Assembly: GCF_026460945.1 (NCBI RefSeq)
Contig: NZ_JAOVZV010000005.1
Coordinates: 119,528-183,527, forward strand
From: Chryseobacterium luquanense
Lineage (GTDB): Bacteria > Bacteroidota > Bacteroidia > Flavobacteriales > Weeksellaceae
Reading direction: 5' to 3'
Length of the DNA: 64,000 bases
Positions 19,112-28,735 of this stretch are shown piece by piece (the first letter of the stretch is position 1; each line of letters begins with the position of its first letter). The translations under genes and the position numbers were made by a program. Under the pieces are notes generated by a model. That model did no database searches and was not told the DNA's origin. It saw nothing but the letters and a program-made list of their open reading frames with translations.

Positions 19112-20445
19112 AATTTACTTATTAAATTTTGTAAATTTTGTAAATGAACAGGCTTTATTGAGGAGCGATTTTGATTAATCAATGCTGTGGATACGATTAT
19201 TGGGTCAGAGCTTTCTATAAAAGATTTCGGGTCACCAACTATATTCAATATTTTATTTTTGTTTTCAACATCCCCTTTTCTTTTGAAATATTTTGCTATT
19301 AAAATATTCATGCGATCTATCGAATGGGTATTTGATACTCCATACATGATCTTACATTGGTTTAAAATTTTTTCCTTCGCTAAATCAGTTTGGTTATTTA
19401 TTAAATCAAATTTTATCTTTCGGGTAGCTACTTCAAATTTTTTATCAGGAGAGTCCATGTTTTCTTCTAAAAATAAAAATAATGATGTGGCGTTTACTCC
19501 TGATACACTAATGTTTTGGTGTTCCGCTTTTTTGACATGTGCATCAAGTAATGCTAATGCAGACCAGAAGTTATTTTTTAATGTATGATTTTGTGCTTCA
19601 ACTGAAATTAATATATCATACTTTTTTTGAAATTTTGATAAGTCCCTAACGTACTTAAGAAACAGCGGGTCCTTCTTATCTATAGTATTATAATATGAAA
19701 GAGCCTTATTCAGTGCTTCCGTATTATTTTTCTCTTTTCTTAATTTTTGAAAAATTAACTTGTGCAGCTCCCGTATATGCTGCTTTCTGTCAAGTGAGAT
19801 GGGCTTTGATGACAATTGAGCCAATTTAGATTCAAGCTGAGAAGTATTAAGCTCGCTAAACCTATTTTTGAAATTTTTATATTGTTGCTTATTATAAGCT
19901 TTAAGTGCTTGGTTTTGTTTTGCATTCTGCGTATCAGCATTACAATCTAATAATCTTGTAATTCTGCTATATTGCTTTTGTAAATCTAAATTGTTAGGGT
20001 GATTTTGCACGAATGTAGCAAAGTTTTGCAACACGTGTGATAAGAGGCGACCATTAAAATTTATTAAATTTTTGACTTTTTTATTTCCTAAACAAGCATT
20101 GAAGTACTCTTTATATAGTCGTTTCTTCAATTCTGGATTATTTGGATTTAGCAGTAAAGCCGTCTTAAACATTAATATAACCTGCCACTCTTTTTTTTTC
20201 TGAGAAAGAAAAGTCTTTCTGAGTCCATCGTACGCCCTAATTTCATCAGGGTGTTGAGCAATAATTTGTTCGTATGCTTGTTTAGCTTGATTAAATTTTT
20301 TCTGCTTTCTAAGTATACAGGCATTTTTTAGTAGCACATTGACATCTACTATAGCTTTGGAAGTATTACTAAAAAGCTTAAAACTTGGAAACATAAATGA
20401 AAAAATCCCTAAAGAACTTAAGGACAAGAATTCTTTTCTATTCAT
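19108..20445 (-). CDS. TPR-repeat protein heading the RHS operon
   Basis: A 445-residue protein with an N-terminal hydrophobic segment (EFLSLSSLGIFSFMFPSF) that looks like a signal peptide. Tetratricopeptide-type helices occupy about 33-140 (KKFNQAKQAYEQIIAQHPDEIRAYDGL, LMFKTALLLNPNNPELKKRL). A long helical, Lys/Gln/Asn-rich remainder has no clear domain. It is the first gene after a good promoter at 20554-20584 and overlaps the lamin-tail gene by four bases. A scaffold or secretion role for the downstream toxin is possible but unproven. Confidence 0.8.
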   Translation of the reverse strand: MNRKEFLSLSSLGIFSFMFPSFKLFSNTSKAIVDVNVLLKNACILRKQKKFNQAKQAYEQIIAQHPDEIRAYDGLRKTFLSQKKKEWQVILMFKTALLLNPNNPELKKRLYKEYFNACLGNKKVKNLINFNGRLLSHVLQNFATFVQNHPNNLDLQKQYSRITRLLDCNADTQNAKQNQALKAYNKQQYKNFKNRFSELNTSQLESKLAQLSSKPISLDRKQHIRELHKLIFQKLRKEKNNTEALNKALSYYNTIDKKDPLFLKYVRDLSKFQKKYDILISVEAQNHTLKNNFWSALALLDAHVKKAEHQNISVSGVNATSLFLFLEENMDSPDKKFEVATRKIKFDLINNQTDLAKEKILNQCKIMYGVSNTHSIDRMNILIAKYFKRKGDVENKNKILNIVGDPKSFIESSDPIIVSTALINQNRSSIKPVHLQNLQNLISKL

Positions 20446-20553
20446 TGTGCAACATGGTGAATTAGTTTTTAAAATAAAGGAGAAGACCGGGTTTCATGCC
20501 AGTATTGTGTTACCTCGTAGGTTATAAATTCAATGTTTGACTTCTCCTTGCTG

Positions 20554-20584
20554 CAAAGATATTATTTTTTTTGAAATCACCAAA
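20554..20584 (-). promoter_or_regulatory. Promoter of the TPR-LTD-RHS operon
   Basis: On the minus strand TTTG (20581-20584) and TATCTTTG (20554-20561) are 19 bases apart, matching the Bacteroidetes -33/-7 pattern. The first ATG of the operon is about 108 bases downstream. Confidence 0.7.
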
Positions 20585-21017
20585 CTTTGATATAAAAAAA
20601 ATATAAATGTTTTAAAATCAGTTAAATAAAATAATTTGACTTGAATTCCCTTCTAATAAATCTCTTACATTGTTCACTATTAGATCCAATTTTTACAAAT
20701 AAGAGACGCCGATCATAAGAAAAATGTAGATTTTTAGAAATGAAATGGTAATAAATACTGTAAAATTAATGCGAGAATAGACATTACCCATAATGGAAAG
20801 CCTATGTAGTTCGTTATAGACTCTCAATAATAGCAATATAAAAGCAGGTATATATTTTTTAACCCAATCAAAAAACATTAGTCTAAATCAAATCTTAATC
20901 TGCTTAATGCTGCTGCTTCCAATAATGCTGTTTACAAATACGGCGTTTTTTTTTTGGTTTATTATTAATACTTTTACAGCTGAAATTTTATCGAAATAAC
21001 GAAGCGTTAGCTTTTGT
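20585..21017. other. Intergenic stretch without a supported gene
   Basis: AT-rich sequence between the RHS operon promoter and the large palindrome. One 61-codon open frame on the minus strand (20693-20878) has no motif, no good start context and unusual composition; I do not call it a gene. Confidence 0.5.
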
Positions 21018-21139
21018 TCTGCAAACAGAAATCTGGTACATTTCATTAACACCGCAGAATAAACAGTTGATGCCCTCGCCTATGGCGTGGGCTATACTTG
21101 TTTGTGGTGTTAGGTTTACCAGAACCTCTGTTTGCGAAT
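21018..21139. repeat. Long imperfect palindrome, attC-like or MITE-like
   Basis: The two halves pair over most of 122 bases. The outer arms are TTCTGCAAACAGA and TCTGTTTGCGAA, then TCTGGTA and TACCAGA, then TAACACC and GGTGTTA, then GCCC and GGGC around an apex of tcgcctatggcg type. GTTAGGT at 21109-21115 matches the integron R-box consensus GTTRRRY. It lies directly before a set of small orphan genes. An integron attC site, a MITE or a structured RNA are all possible. Confidence 0.6.
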
Positions 21140-21208
21140 TAAGTTATAGTTCCACGCTTTTTTGCATTCTAATCCGGTATAGGAACTTTACCATCAGCTT
21201 TTAAATTA

Positions 21209-21937
21209 ATGGAATTTAACTACTACTCACAACCTCCTAAAGGTTTTGAAATTATTAAAACGTTTGTTGACCTTTTCTTATTTGGAGCAATTCCTATTCG
21301 GTTGCCAGAGAATATTTTTCAGGTCGAGACATCGCTAATTGAATACATGGAAAAAAACCCTAAAGATTATACCCAACAAGATAATAATCAAGACTTGTTG
21401 ATGTTGCATTTCGAAAAAACAATTGAGTTGTTTTTAGAGATTTCAACTGTTCAAGAGCGGCAAAATCTTTGGGATTGGTATAATAACAACCCTAATAAGG
21501 CAATAGTAAACAAACTGATTGCATTGCAAAGAAAGAATTACTCATTTCAATATCGATACTTCCCTCAAAACCTTACTGAAGACCTTATTGAACATTGTTT
21601 AATTACGATGAAGCTAATGCCAATCCAAATTTTCAGTTTGTTGGCAAACCAACTTTCTCAGCTTGATATGTATATTTCTTTAGAGGATAAGAAACTTTCA
21701 GAGAAAGGATATAAGCAAGTTTACAACTGGATTATGGAGTACAACGATTACACTACTGCGCTCTCAAACGCAATTGCTGGCTTTTTAAGCTACGTAAAAG
21801 GCAAACCTAGAGATTTAGTTGACTTCGAAAATGAAGACGAACTTATCTCGTATTTAGGACGTTTTTCAGTAATTATCAGACGTGATTATTTTAATTTTAA
21901 ATCACAACAGACAAAAGTAATAGAATTTATAAAATGA
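21209..21937 (+). CDS. Hypothetical helical protein
   Basis: A 242-residue soluble protein rich in helix, aromatic residues and Gln, with no signal peptide or membrane segment. I recognise no family or catalytic motif. Its stop codon overlaps the ATG of the next, frameshifted gene (ATGA at 21934-21937). It sits just after the palindrome, as a cassette gene would. It is probably a real gene in view of length, composition and context. Confidence 0.65.
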   Translation: MEFNYYSQPPKGFEIIKTFVDLFLFGAIPIRLPENIFQVETSLIEYMEKNPKDYTQQDNNQDLLMLHFEKTIELFLEISTVQERQNLWDWYNNNPNKAIVNKLIALQRKNYSFQYRYFPQNLTEDLIEHCLITMKLMPIQIFSLLANQLSQLDMYISLEDKKLSEKGYKQVYNWIMEYNDYTTALSNAIAGFLSYVKGKPRDLVDFENEDELISYLGRFSVIIRRDYFNFKSQQTKVIEFIK

Positions 21938-21962
21938 AAAAACATTTATTACCCTGAGCCTG

Positions 21963-22424
21963 TTGAAGGCTTTAATTTTCAACTTTTCGTGTAGCAGCAC
22001 TAATGAAGATGCGCCCGAAGAAATAACATATACAAACGCATTAATTGGAGATTGGAAAATAAAAAAGTACGTATTTATAGATAATGTGAATGGACAGGAA
22101 ATTGGGAGCACAAATCTTGAATGCTCAGGTAAAAATTTGTATCATTTAAAAGCGAACAATTTCCTGAACATCAGAATGTACAAAAGTACGCAATATGGCG
22201 TATGCTTAGATACGCCCACCAATGATGATGGTCAGTGGACTTACAATTCAGGTTCTAAAATGATCACATTTTACGGTGATGTTGATTACAAAGTAAAATC
22301 TATAAGCAGTACGCAGTTAGAAATAGAAAGCTTTGATGAAGGCTATGTCGATTATTTTGACAAAGATTTCAACAACGATGGCATTTATTCACGACTACGC
22401 AAATTTGGCGGAGAACATAAGTAA
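21963..22424 (+). CDS. Lipocalin-like lipoprotein, broken at its start by a one-base deletion
   Basis: About 150 residues with a lipocalin-like pattern common in Flavobacteriia: IGDWKIKKYVFID, a Cys pair and GQWTYNSGSKMITF, then an acidic DKDFNNDG segment. The signal peptide lies in two frames. ATG at 21934 followed by six A runs into a stop after seven codons; with seven A the frame would read MKKTFITLSLLKALIFNFSC, a proper lipoprotein signal. As it stands only a TTG at 21963 could start this frame, without a full signal. Either a real frameshift or a homopolymer sequencing error. Confidence 0.6.
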   Translation: MKALIFNFSCSSTNEDAPEEITYTNALIGDWKIKKYVFIDNVNGQEIGSTNLECSGKNLYHLKANNFLNIRMYKSTQYGVCLDTPTNDDGQWTYNSGSKMITFYGDVDYKVKSISSTQLEIESFDEGYVDYFDKDFNNDGIYSRLRKFGGEHK

Positions 22425-22755
22425 TGATGCAAAGAATTACGATAGAGCATACTCCTATTTTATTTCTAAAAGATATTACGTCTTCAGTCATTACTTTAAA
22501 AACTTTTTTCAAATCCTTAAATTAATTGATGATGCTGAACTTACGGATATTCAAAAAATAAAATATGTTGAAATATTAAAAAGCCAATTATCTCAACATG
22601 AATTGACTTTTATATTTTATGATTCAATATATCCAATCGGGAAAAAAATACAGAAAAGCTTAATTGAAAAGTTTCATTTATTCACTGAATTAAACGACCA
22701 ATTTATAGTTACCGAATTAAAAGTACAATACTTACAATCTGCATATTTCCGTTAA
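22425..22755 (+). pseudogene. C-terminal fragment of an abortive-infection (putAbiC-like) protein
   Basis: From about 22430 the frame reads DRAYSYFISKRYYVFSHYFK and later EILKSQLSQHELTFIFYDSI. This matches the C-terminal part of the complete membrane abortive-infection protein at 32211-33371 (ILRAQLSNHEQAMLFYNWYS). The N-terminal membrane helices and the first two thirds are missing, and the open frame upstream is only a shadow of the lipocalin gene. It ends at 22755, just before the dinB remnant. It is a relic of rearrangement. Confidence 0.65.
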
Positions 22756-22765
22756 AAAAATTCCA

Positions 22766-23368
22766 ATGGTTGGAAATGTAACATACCAACTTCTATCAAG
22801 GTTAGGCGTACGGACAATAGAGACTTTATCTGTAATGCCTGTTGATGTTTTGCATAGGCACATCGGAAAAAGTGGAAGCGATCTATGGAAGAAAGCTAAT
22901 GGAATTGATGACACGCCTGTTGTTCAGTATTCAGAGAGAAAATCGATTTTTACTGAAGACACATTTTCTCAGGACACCATAGATGTTGTTAATGTGAGAA
23001 GTATTTTGTCTGGAATGGTTGAAAAGTTATGCTACCAACTCAGAGCAGAAAAATGGCTTACGTCAGTGATTGTCGTGAAGATCAGGTACAGTAATTTCGA
23101 TACAGAAACGAAGCAGTGTAAAATTCCGTACACATCGTCAGATTATACAATTTTAAAATATGTTCTCGAGCTTTTTAAAAAGCTTTATAAAAGAAGAATA
23201 AGAATCAGGTTGATCGGTGTTAAGTTTACTGGACTGGTTCACGGCTGTCATCAAATGAATCTGTTTGAAGATACTGAAGAATTGATCTCATTGTATCAGA
23301 CAATGGATAATATCAAAAACAGGTTCGGCACTGATAGTGTTGGTCGAGCTTCTGGATTATTAAAATAA
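22766..23368 (+). pseudogene. dinB: DNA polymerase IV remnant (C-terminal half of DinB)
   Basis: About 200 residues covering only the thumb HhH and little-finger domains of a Y-family polymerase (PMVGNVTYQLLSRLGVRTIE; later NLFEDTEELISLYQTMD). The first 180 or so residues with the palm and fingers, including the catalytic Asp and Glu residues, are absent. The sequence changes to the putAbiC fragment just before KIPMVGN. The remaining peptide cannot synthesise DNA. It lies directly upstream of a dnaE-type gene, the usual order in SOS mutagenesis cassettes of Bacteroidetes elements. Confidence 0.88.
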
Positions 23369-23376
23369 ATTTTATC

Positions 23377-26300
23377 ATGTTTTTAAATTGCCATTCATAT
23401 CACAGCCTGCGCTATGGAACTATTTCTATCGACGAATTGGTTCAGCAAGCACTTGCATTAAAGCTTAAAACATTGGCTTTAACCGACATCAACACCATTA
23501 CCGGAATTTACGATTTTTATAAGGTTTGTAAAGAACATTCAATCAAACCTATTGTCGGAGTTGATGTCAGAGTGCTAAATGAGCAACTATACATTTGCCT
23601 TGCAAAAAATCAGAAAGCAATTGGTGAGATTAATAGAATGCTCACTGCTTACAATTGTGATGAGGTTGAAATTCCTAAGCATAATCCAACGCTTGATCAC
23701 ACAATTATTATTTACCCCATCCATAATATCCCTGAAAAACTTTCAGAAGATGAGTATATCGGAATACGACCTGAAGAAATAAACTTTTTAATTAAACCTC
23801 ATCTGAAAAAACTGATTGCAAAGATAGTCATCTTGCAACCTGTTACTTTTAAAACAAAGCAAGAATATAATCTGCATCGTATTCTCAGGGCTATAGATAA
23901 CAATACACTTATCTCAATGCTTGCAGACAAAGATTGCTGTAAACATACAGAAACGTTTATCCCAAAGCAAAAGATTTTAGAAGCGTTTGCCAATCTTCCA
24001 GAAATAATTGACAACACAGCTAAATTGATTGAAAGGTGTAGTTTTGAATTTGACTTTTCAACACCTAAAAACAAAAGGTTCTTTACTGATAGTCGGGAAA
24101 ATGATTTTGAACTTCTTACAAAACTTGCTTACGAAGGTTTAGAAAAAGATACTCTGGTCGGAATTCTGAAGCTAAAGCAAGAGTAGAGAAAGAATTGGCA
24201 GTAATTGACGAATTAAAATTTAGTGGCTATTTTCTCATTACTTGGGATATTGTGCAGTATAGCAACAAAATGGGATTTATGCATGTTGGCAGGGGAAGCG
24301 GTGCAAATTCTATTGTAAGCTACTGTTTGGGAATTACAGACATCTGTCCGTTGGAGCTTGATTTGTATTTTGAAAGATTCCTGAACTTGAACAGGAAACC
24401 CCCGCCGGATTTCGATATTGACTGGAGTTGGCAGACGAGAGATACTATCTTACAATACATCTTTCAAAAATACGGTAAAGATCATGTTGCTTTTTGTGGA
24501 ACAAATGTGGAATTTAAATACCGCTCCATTTTCAGGGAAGTAGGAAAAGCTTTTGGTTTACCGAAAGAAGAACTGGATTCACTTGCAACAAAACCTATCA
24601 GTGAGCATGATAACAATTCTGTATTTAGGCTTGTTCATAAATATGGAAAACTACTTGAGAAATTTCCCAATCAAAGAAGTATGCACTCTTGTGGTATTCT
24701 CATTTCAGAAGAGCCAATCACAAACTTTACGGCTTTGGAAATGCCCCCAAAAGGATTTCCCATTGTTCAGTTTGATATGCATGTTGCTGAAAATATAGGT
24801 TTTGAAAAATTTGACATCCTTTCACAAAGAGGTTTGGGAACAATCAAAGACACTGTTGATCTAATTAAAGAAAAGAGAGGGATTACGGTAGATATAAAAG
24901 ATACAACGATTTCTAAAAACGAAGCGAAATGCAATGAATTCCTGAGCATTGGAAAAACAATTGGATGCTTTTACATTGAAAGTCCTGCGATGCGTGGTCT
25001 GCTTAGAAGATTAAAATGCGAGAATTACAAAGTACTAGTTGCTGCATCATCAATTATCCGTCCGGGTGTAGCACAAAGTGGAATGATGAAAGAATATATT
25101 TTCAGGCATAACAACCCCACGAAGTTTGAATACTTTCATGACGTTTTTAAAGACGAGCTTGGGGAGACTTATGGTATTATGGTCTATCAGGAAGATGTGA
25201 TTAAGATTGCGCTTCATTTTGGTGGTCTTTCCGCTCCTGATGGCGATGTTCTAAGAAGAGCTATGAGCAGAAAAGGACGATCTTTAACAGCCTTGCAAAA
25301 AGTCAAAAATCACTTCTTTGAATCCTGCAAACAACTCGGACATCCTGAACAGCTTTCAAAAGAAGTTTACAGGCAGATAGAATCTTTTGCAGGATATTCT
25401 TTTTGCAAGGCTCATTCAGCTTCTTATGCGGTTGAAAGTTACCAAAGTTTGTATCTCAAAGTTTACTATCCTATTGAATTCATGGTTAGTGCGATTAATA
25501 ATGGTGGTGGTTTCTATCGAACAGAGGTCTATGTACATGAAGCCAAAATGTCGGGTGCGAACATTAATAATCCCTGTGTAAACCTGAGTGAGTATCAAAC
25601 TACCGTTTATGATAAGGATGTTTATTTAGGATTGATACACATTGAAAGTCTGGAAAGTCGTCTTGCTGAAATGATTCCGGCTGAAAGAAGAAAAAATGGG
25701 GAATATACATCTTTAGAAAATTTAATCAAGAGAATTCCAATTGGTATTGAAACCATACAACCATTGATCTTTATTGGAGCATTCAGGTTTACAGGAAAAC
25801 AAAAGCATGAATTACTAATACAGGCTAGATTCCTGCTGACTAATTCTAAGCCTGAATACAGGCATTTAACTCTGCTTGAAGAACCACAAAGGGAATATGA
25901 GCTTCCGGAAATCAAAAGACATCCGTTCGAAGATGATTTTGATGAAATTGAGATTATTGGTTTTCCGGTTTCGCATTCTCCTTTTGAACTACTTCAGACA
26001 AAATACAGAGGTAGTGTAATGGCAAAAGATCTGGTCAAGAACCATAAACGGCAAGTGAAGATGTTGGCTTACTTAATTTCCAGAAAGCATGTCCCAACCA
26101 AACGTGGAACGATGTTTTTCGGAACATGGATTGATGCAGAAGGCGAATATTTCGATACAGCACATTTTCCGAATTGTTTAGAGCAATATCCGTTTCAAGA
26201 TGGTGGTTGTTATTTACTTCTCGGAACTGTGGAGGTGGATTTTCACTTTCCAACGATTACTATTCATAAAATGGCTAAGATGCCGTTTATTCCTGACCCA

Positions 26301-26435
26301 CGTTATTCAATGGATAAGAATAAATCAGGTGAAGCCACAAGAAATTTGAAAGAGGACGTAAGTATGACTTTTAGAAAGCCTTACCCACAGGAACATGAGA
26401 TTGGACTACCTAGACAAAAAATGAATAATTGTTAA
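23377..26435 (+). pseudogene. dnaE: DNA polymerase III alpha subunit (DnaE type), frameshifted
   Basis: Two frames together encode a complete error-prone-type C-family polymerase of about 1020 residues. The first (23377-24186) holds the PHP domain (CHSYHSLRYG, LALTDINT). The second (to 26435) holds palm, fingers and OB regions with catalytic motif PPPDFDIDWSW and KFDILSQRGL. The break is at an A5 run at 24143-24147. One extra A gives GLEKRYSGRNSEAKARVEKE, leading straight into AVIDELKFSGYFLITWD. So a single base is missing, by mutation or sequencing error. It follows the dinB remnant at eight bases. Confidence 0.88.
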
Positions 26436-26471
26436 ATAAGATAGAATTATTTTAGCTGTTATTTCAAAAAT

Positions 26472-26502
26472 TTGTGAGATTAATTTTTTTTTTCTAATTT
26501 AC
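26472..26502 (+). promoter_or_regulatory. Possible promoter of the four-gene defence operon
   Basis: TTG at 26472-26474 and TAATTTAC at 26495-26502 are 20 bases apart. The -7 element deviates from TAnnTTTG in its last two bases. The GTG start of the first gene is 36 bases downstream. Confidence 0.4.
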
Positions 26503-26538
26503 TACCAGAAAATAAATAACCATTAATTCAACTACTAA

Positions 26539-27636
26539 GTGGAAAAAGTCTCTGATAATAATCTTAAGACCCAACTCCTTGTTTTACCAGCACATCATGG
26601 AGATTCTCTAATTATTAAAACATTTGATAAATATAAAAATGAATTTAATATTGTAATAGACGGTGGAACAGCAAAAACTTTTGATGAAACTCTGAAAAAA
26701 GAATTACGTAAAATTCCTCTTATCAATATATTAGTTTTATCACATATTGATTCTGATCATATCGCAGGTCTTATTAAATTTTTGAAAAATTTTCACTTTA
26801 ATCCTAACCAAGTAGGTGAATATTGGTTTAATTCCAAAAATATAAAATTAATATCTTATAGTGAAAATATTAGTTTTAGTCAAGCTATAGACTTTGAGCA
26901 GCTTTTGATAGAAAAAGGAGAAATAAAAGAAAAATTACAAAATAATGTAGTAGTTGGGTATAAGCCGACACTTCCCGATGGAATCGAAATTGAAATAATA
27001 TCACCCTCACAGGAAATTATTGATCATTTATATAAAAAGTGGGATGACTTGAGTGACGAATTTTCAAAAAAAATTACTGACATTAATATATCGTCTTTGA
27101 AAACTTCTCAAATAGATAGAGGCTCATTACTGCAATTAGCTAAATTTGATGATAAACCAGAAAAAAGTATTACGTCTGACATTGTTAATAGTTCCTCTAT
27201 AGCGTTCATTTTTAAGACGTTTGATATGAGTGTCTTATTTCTGAGTGATTCACATCCAACTTTTGTTGAAAGTGTGTTAAGATCTAAAGGATATTCAGAA
27301 GCTAATAAACTAAATGTTGATTTTGTTAAAGTATCTCATCATGGAAGTAAAAATAATACAACGACAAGCCTTCTAGACATTATTGATTGTGATAAATTTA
27401 TAATCTCGACAAATGGTGGAAATGCATGGCATACTCATCCAGATAGAGAGACAATTGCAAGAATTCTGTACCACACTGAAAGACAGAAACTCGATAAACC
27501 GCCTTTACGTAAAATTTATTTAAATTATAGTAAGGAGTTAATTAGTCGAAATGCTGGAATATTTGTTAATGATGAAGACTTAAAAGAAGGTAATTGGCAA
27601 TTATTTGAAAAAGCAAATATTTTCGAAAATGACTGA
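26539..27636 (+). CDS. Metallo-beta-lactamase-fold hydrolase (ComEC-like), defence operon gene 1
   Basis: A 365-residue cytosolic MBL-fold protein. The metal motif is SHIDSDHIAGL (His69, Asp71, Asp73, His74). An upstream HHGDSLIIK strand, VIDGG near 39-43 and a late KVSHHGSKNNTT follow the pattern of the ComEC/Rec2 hydrolase branch, here without membrane helices. The start is GTG at 26539. It overlaps the protease gene by eight bases. MBL and trypsin domains are reported together in prokaryotic conflict systems, where the MBL is a likely nuclease or phosphodiesterase effector. Substrate unknown. Confidence 0.85.
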   Translation: MEKVSDNNLKTQLLVLPAHHGDSLIIKTFDKYKNEFNIVIDGGTAKTFDETLKKELRKIPLINILVLSHIDSDHIAGLIKFLKNFHFNPNQVGEYWFNSKNIKLISYSENISFSQAIDFEQLLIEKGEIKEKLQNNVVVGYKPTLPDGIEIEIISPSQEIIDHLYKKWDDLSDEFSKKITDINISSLKTSQIDRGSLLQLAKFDDKPEKSITSDIVNSSSIAFIFKTFDMSVLFLSDSHPTFVESVLRSKGYSEANKLNVDFVKVSHHGSKNNTTTSLLDIIDCDKFIISTNGGNAWHTHPDRETIARILYHTERQKLDKPPLRKIYLNYSKELISRNAGIFVNDEDLKEGNWQLFEKANIFEND

Positions 27637-28735
27637 TACAATATTAACTCAACTTTGTGTAAGAATTACAATTGTCATCGATGGTAAAAATGAGAGCCAT
27701 GGAAGTGGTGTTATTCTAAAATTTAAAGAGAACTACTACGTAATTACAGCTTTTCATTGTATATATGGGAATGAAAAACAATTTCAAAATGTTAAACTAT
27801 CTGAAATCAAAATTGAAGAGCAAAAAGCTTTTAATACTCCTTTCTCAGAAGTTGAAATACAAGAGATTGTTGCTAAAAGTGAAGTCGATGACTGGGTTCT
27901 ACTAAAATTAAAAAATATCGATACAAGACGAATTTTTCCAAACGTTTCAATTTGTGATGAATTTAAATTTGATACTCCGGTGGCTTTTACCGGCTTTCAA
28001 AATATAAATAAAAATCAAAGTAGATCTTACAAGGGAAGAGTTCTTAATGAAGTTTCGGGAAGAGAATTTAGAATAACTCTCACTCATAAGGATACTTTTA
28101 AAGCAGGTTCTGATGATGCTAAAGGCCTGTCTGGAAGCGGAGCATTCATTATAATGGATGATAAGCTATTTCTAATTGGAATTTTGAAAAGCGTTTTGGG
28201 AGATGATGCTTCCAATGATGATATTAAATGCTGTTCTTTGACTGAAATAGCACAGTGTATTGGGTTAGAAGTATCTACAGTAATAATGGATCAATCATTA
28301 GATTATTGGGGTAGTAATAGGTTCAATGAGATTGGCATAATTGACAATAGGGATTTAGGAGAAAAAATAAAAGCTGTTAATACTGATTTTTCAAATTTAC
28401 AAATAAAGATTTTATGTCAACAACTTGCATTAGGTAAATCAGAACTAATGGGTATTTCTGAAAGAGATTTAAGTGCTATCAAATATCGAATATTTGAAGA
28501 ATGCCAAGAAGAATTACAAATATTTCTAGAGGAGAACGACTCATCGATATTGTCTGATGAACAGATTAAGAATCTTATAGAGAGATATACTGATAGAGGT
28601 GTCGAAATCTTAGACATAAAGTCAAAAAAATACAAATATCCGATTTTGGATACTCAGCTTATAAAAAGAATTGTTTTAGATTTAATTAACGAATGTTATC
28701 TATCGTTCGATAAAGAGGGTGTTTATGATGAATAG
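27629..28735 (+). CDS. Trypsin-like serine protease, defence operon gene 2
   Basis: About 368 residues from ATG at 27629, chosen over an upstream codon at 27605 because it gives the short overlap normal in this operon. It is cytosolic, without signal peptide. The triad is visible: His43 in VITAFHCI, Asp87 or Asp88 in EVDDWVLLKL and Ser168 in KGLSGSGAF. A separate helical C-terminal region (about 215-368; QLALGKSELMGISERDLSAIKYRIF) looks like an adaptor domain. Proteases of this form occur as effectors in ABC three-component systems. It overlaps the next gene by about ten bases. Confidence 0.85.
   Translation: MTDTILTQLCVRITIVIDGKNESHGSGVILKFKENYYVITAFHCIYGNEKQFQNVKLSEIKIEEQKAFNTPFSEVEIQEIVAKSEVDDWVLLKLKNIDTRRIFPNVSICDEFKFDTPVAFTGFQNINKNQSRSYKGRVLNEVSGREFRITLTHKDTFKAGSDDAKGLSGSGAFIIMDDKLFLIGILKSVLGDDASNDDIKCCSLTEIAQCIGLEVSTVIMDQSLDYWGSNRFNEIGIIDNRDLGEKIKAVNTDFSNLQIKILCQQLALGKSELMGISERDLSAIKYRIFEECQEELQIFLEENDSSILSDEQIKNLIERYTDRGVEILDIKSKKYKYPILDTQLIKRIVLDLINECYLSFDKEGVYDE

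Noticed and set aside
20693..20878. 61-codon minus-strand open frame with hydrophobic stretches
   Set aside because: No motif, poor start context and no operon context; hydrophobic composition is expected by chance in such AT-rich DNA.
22333..22429. First 30 codons of the frame that ends in the abortive-infection fragment
   Set aside because: This part is the lipocalin gene read in another frame; homology to the abortive-infection family begins only near 22430.
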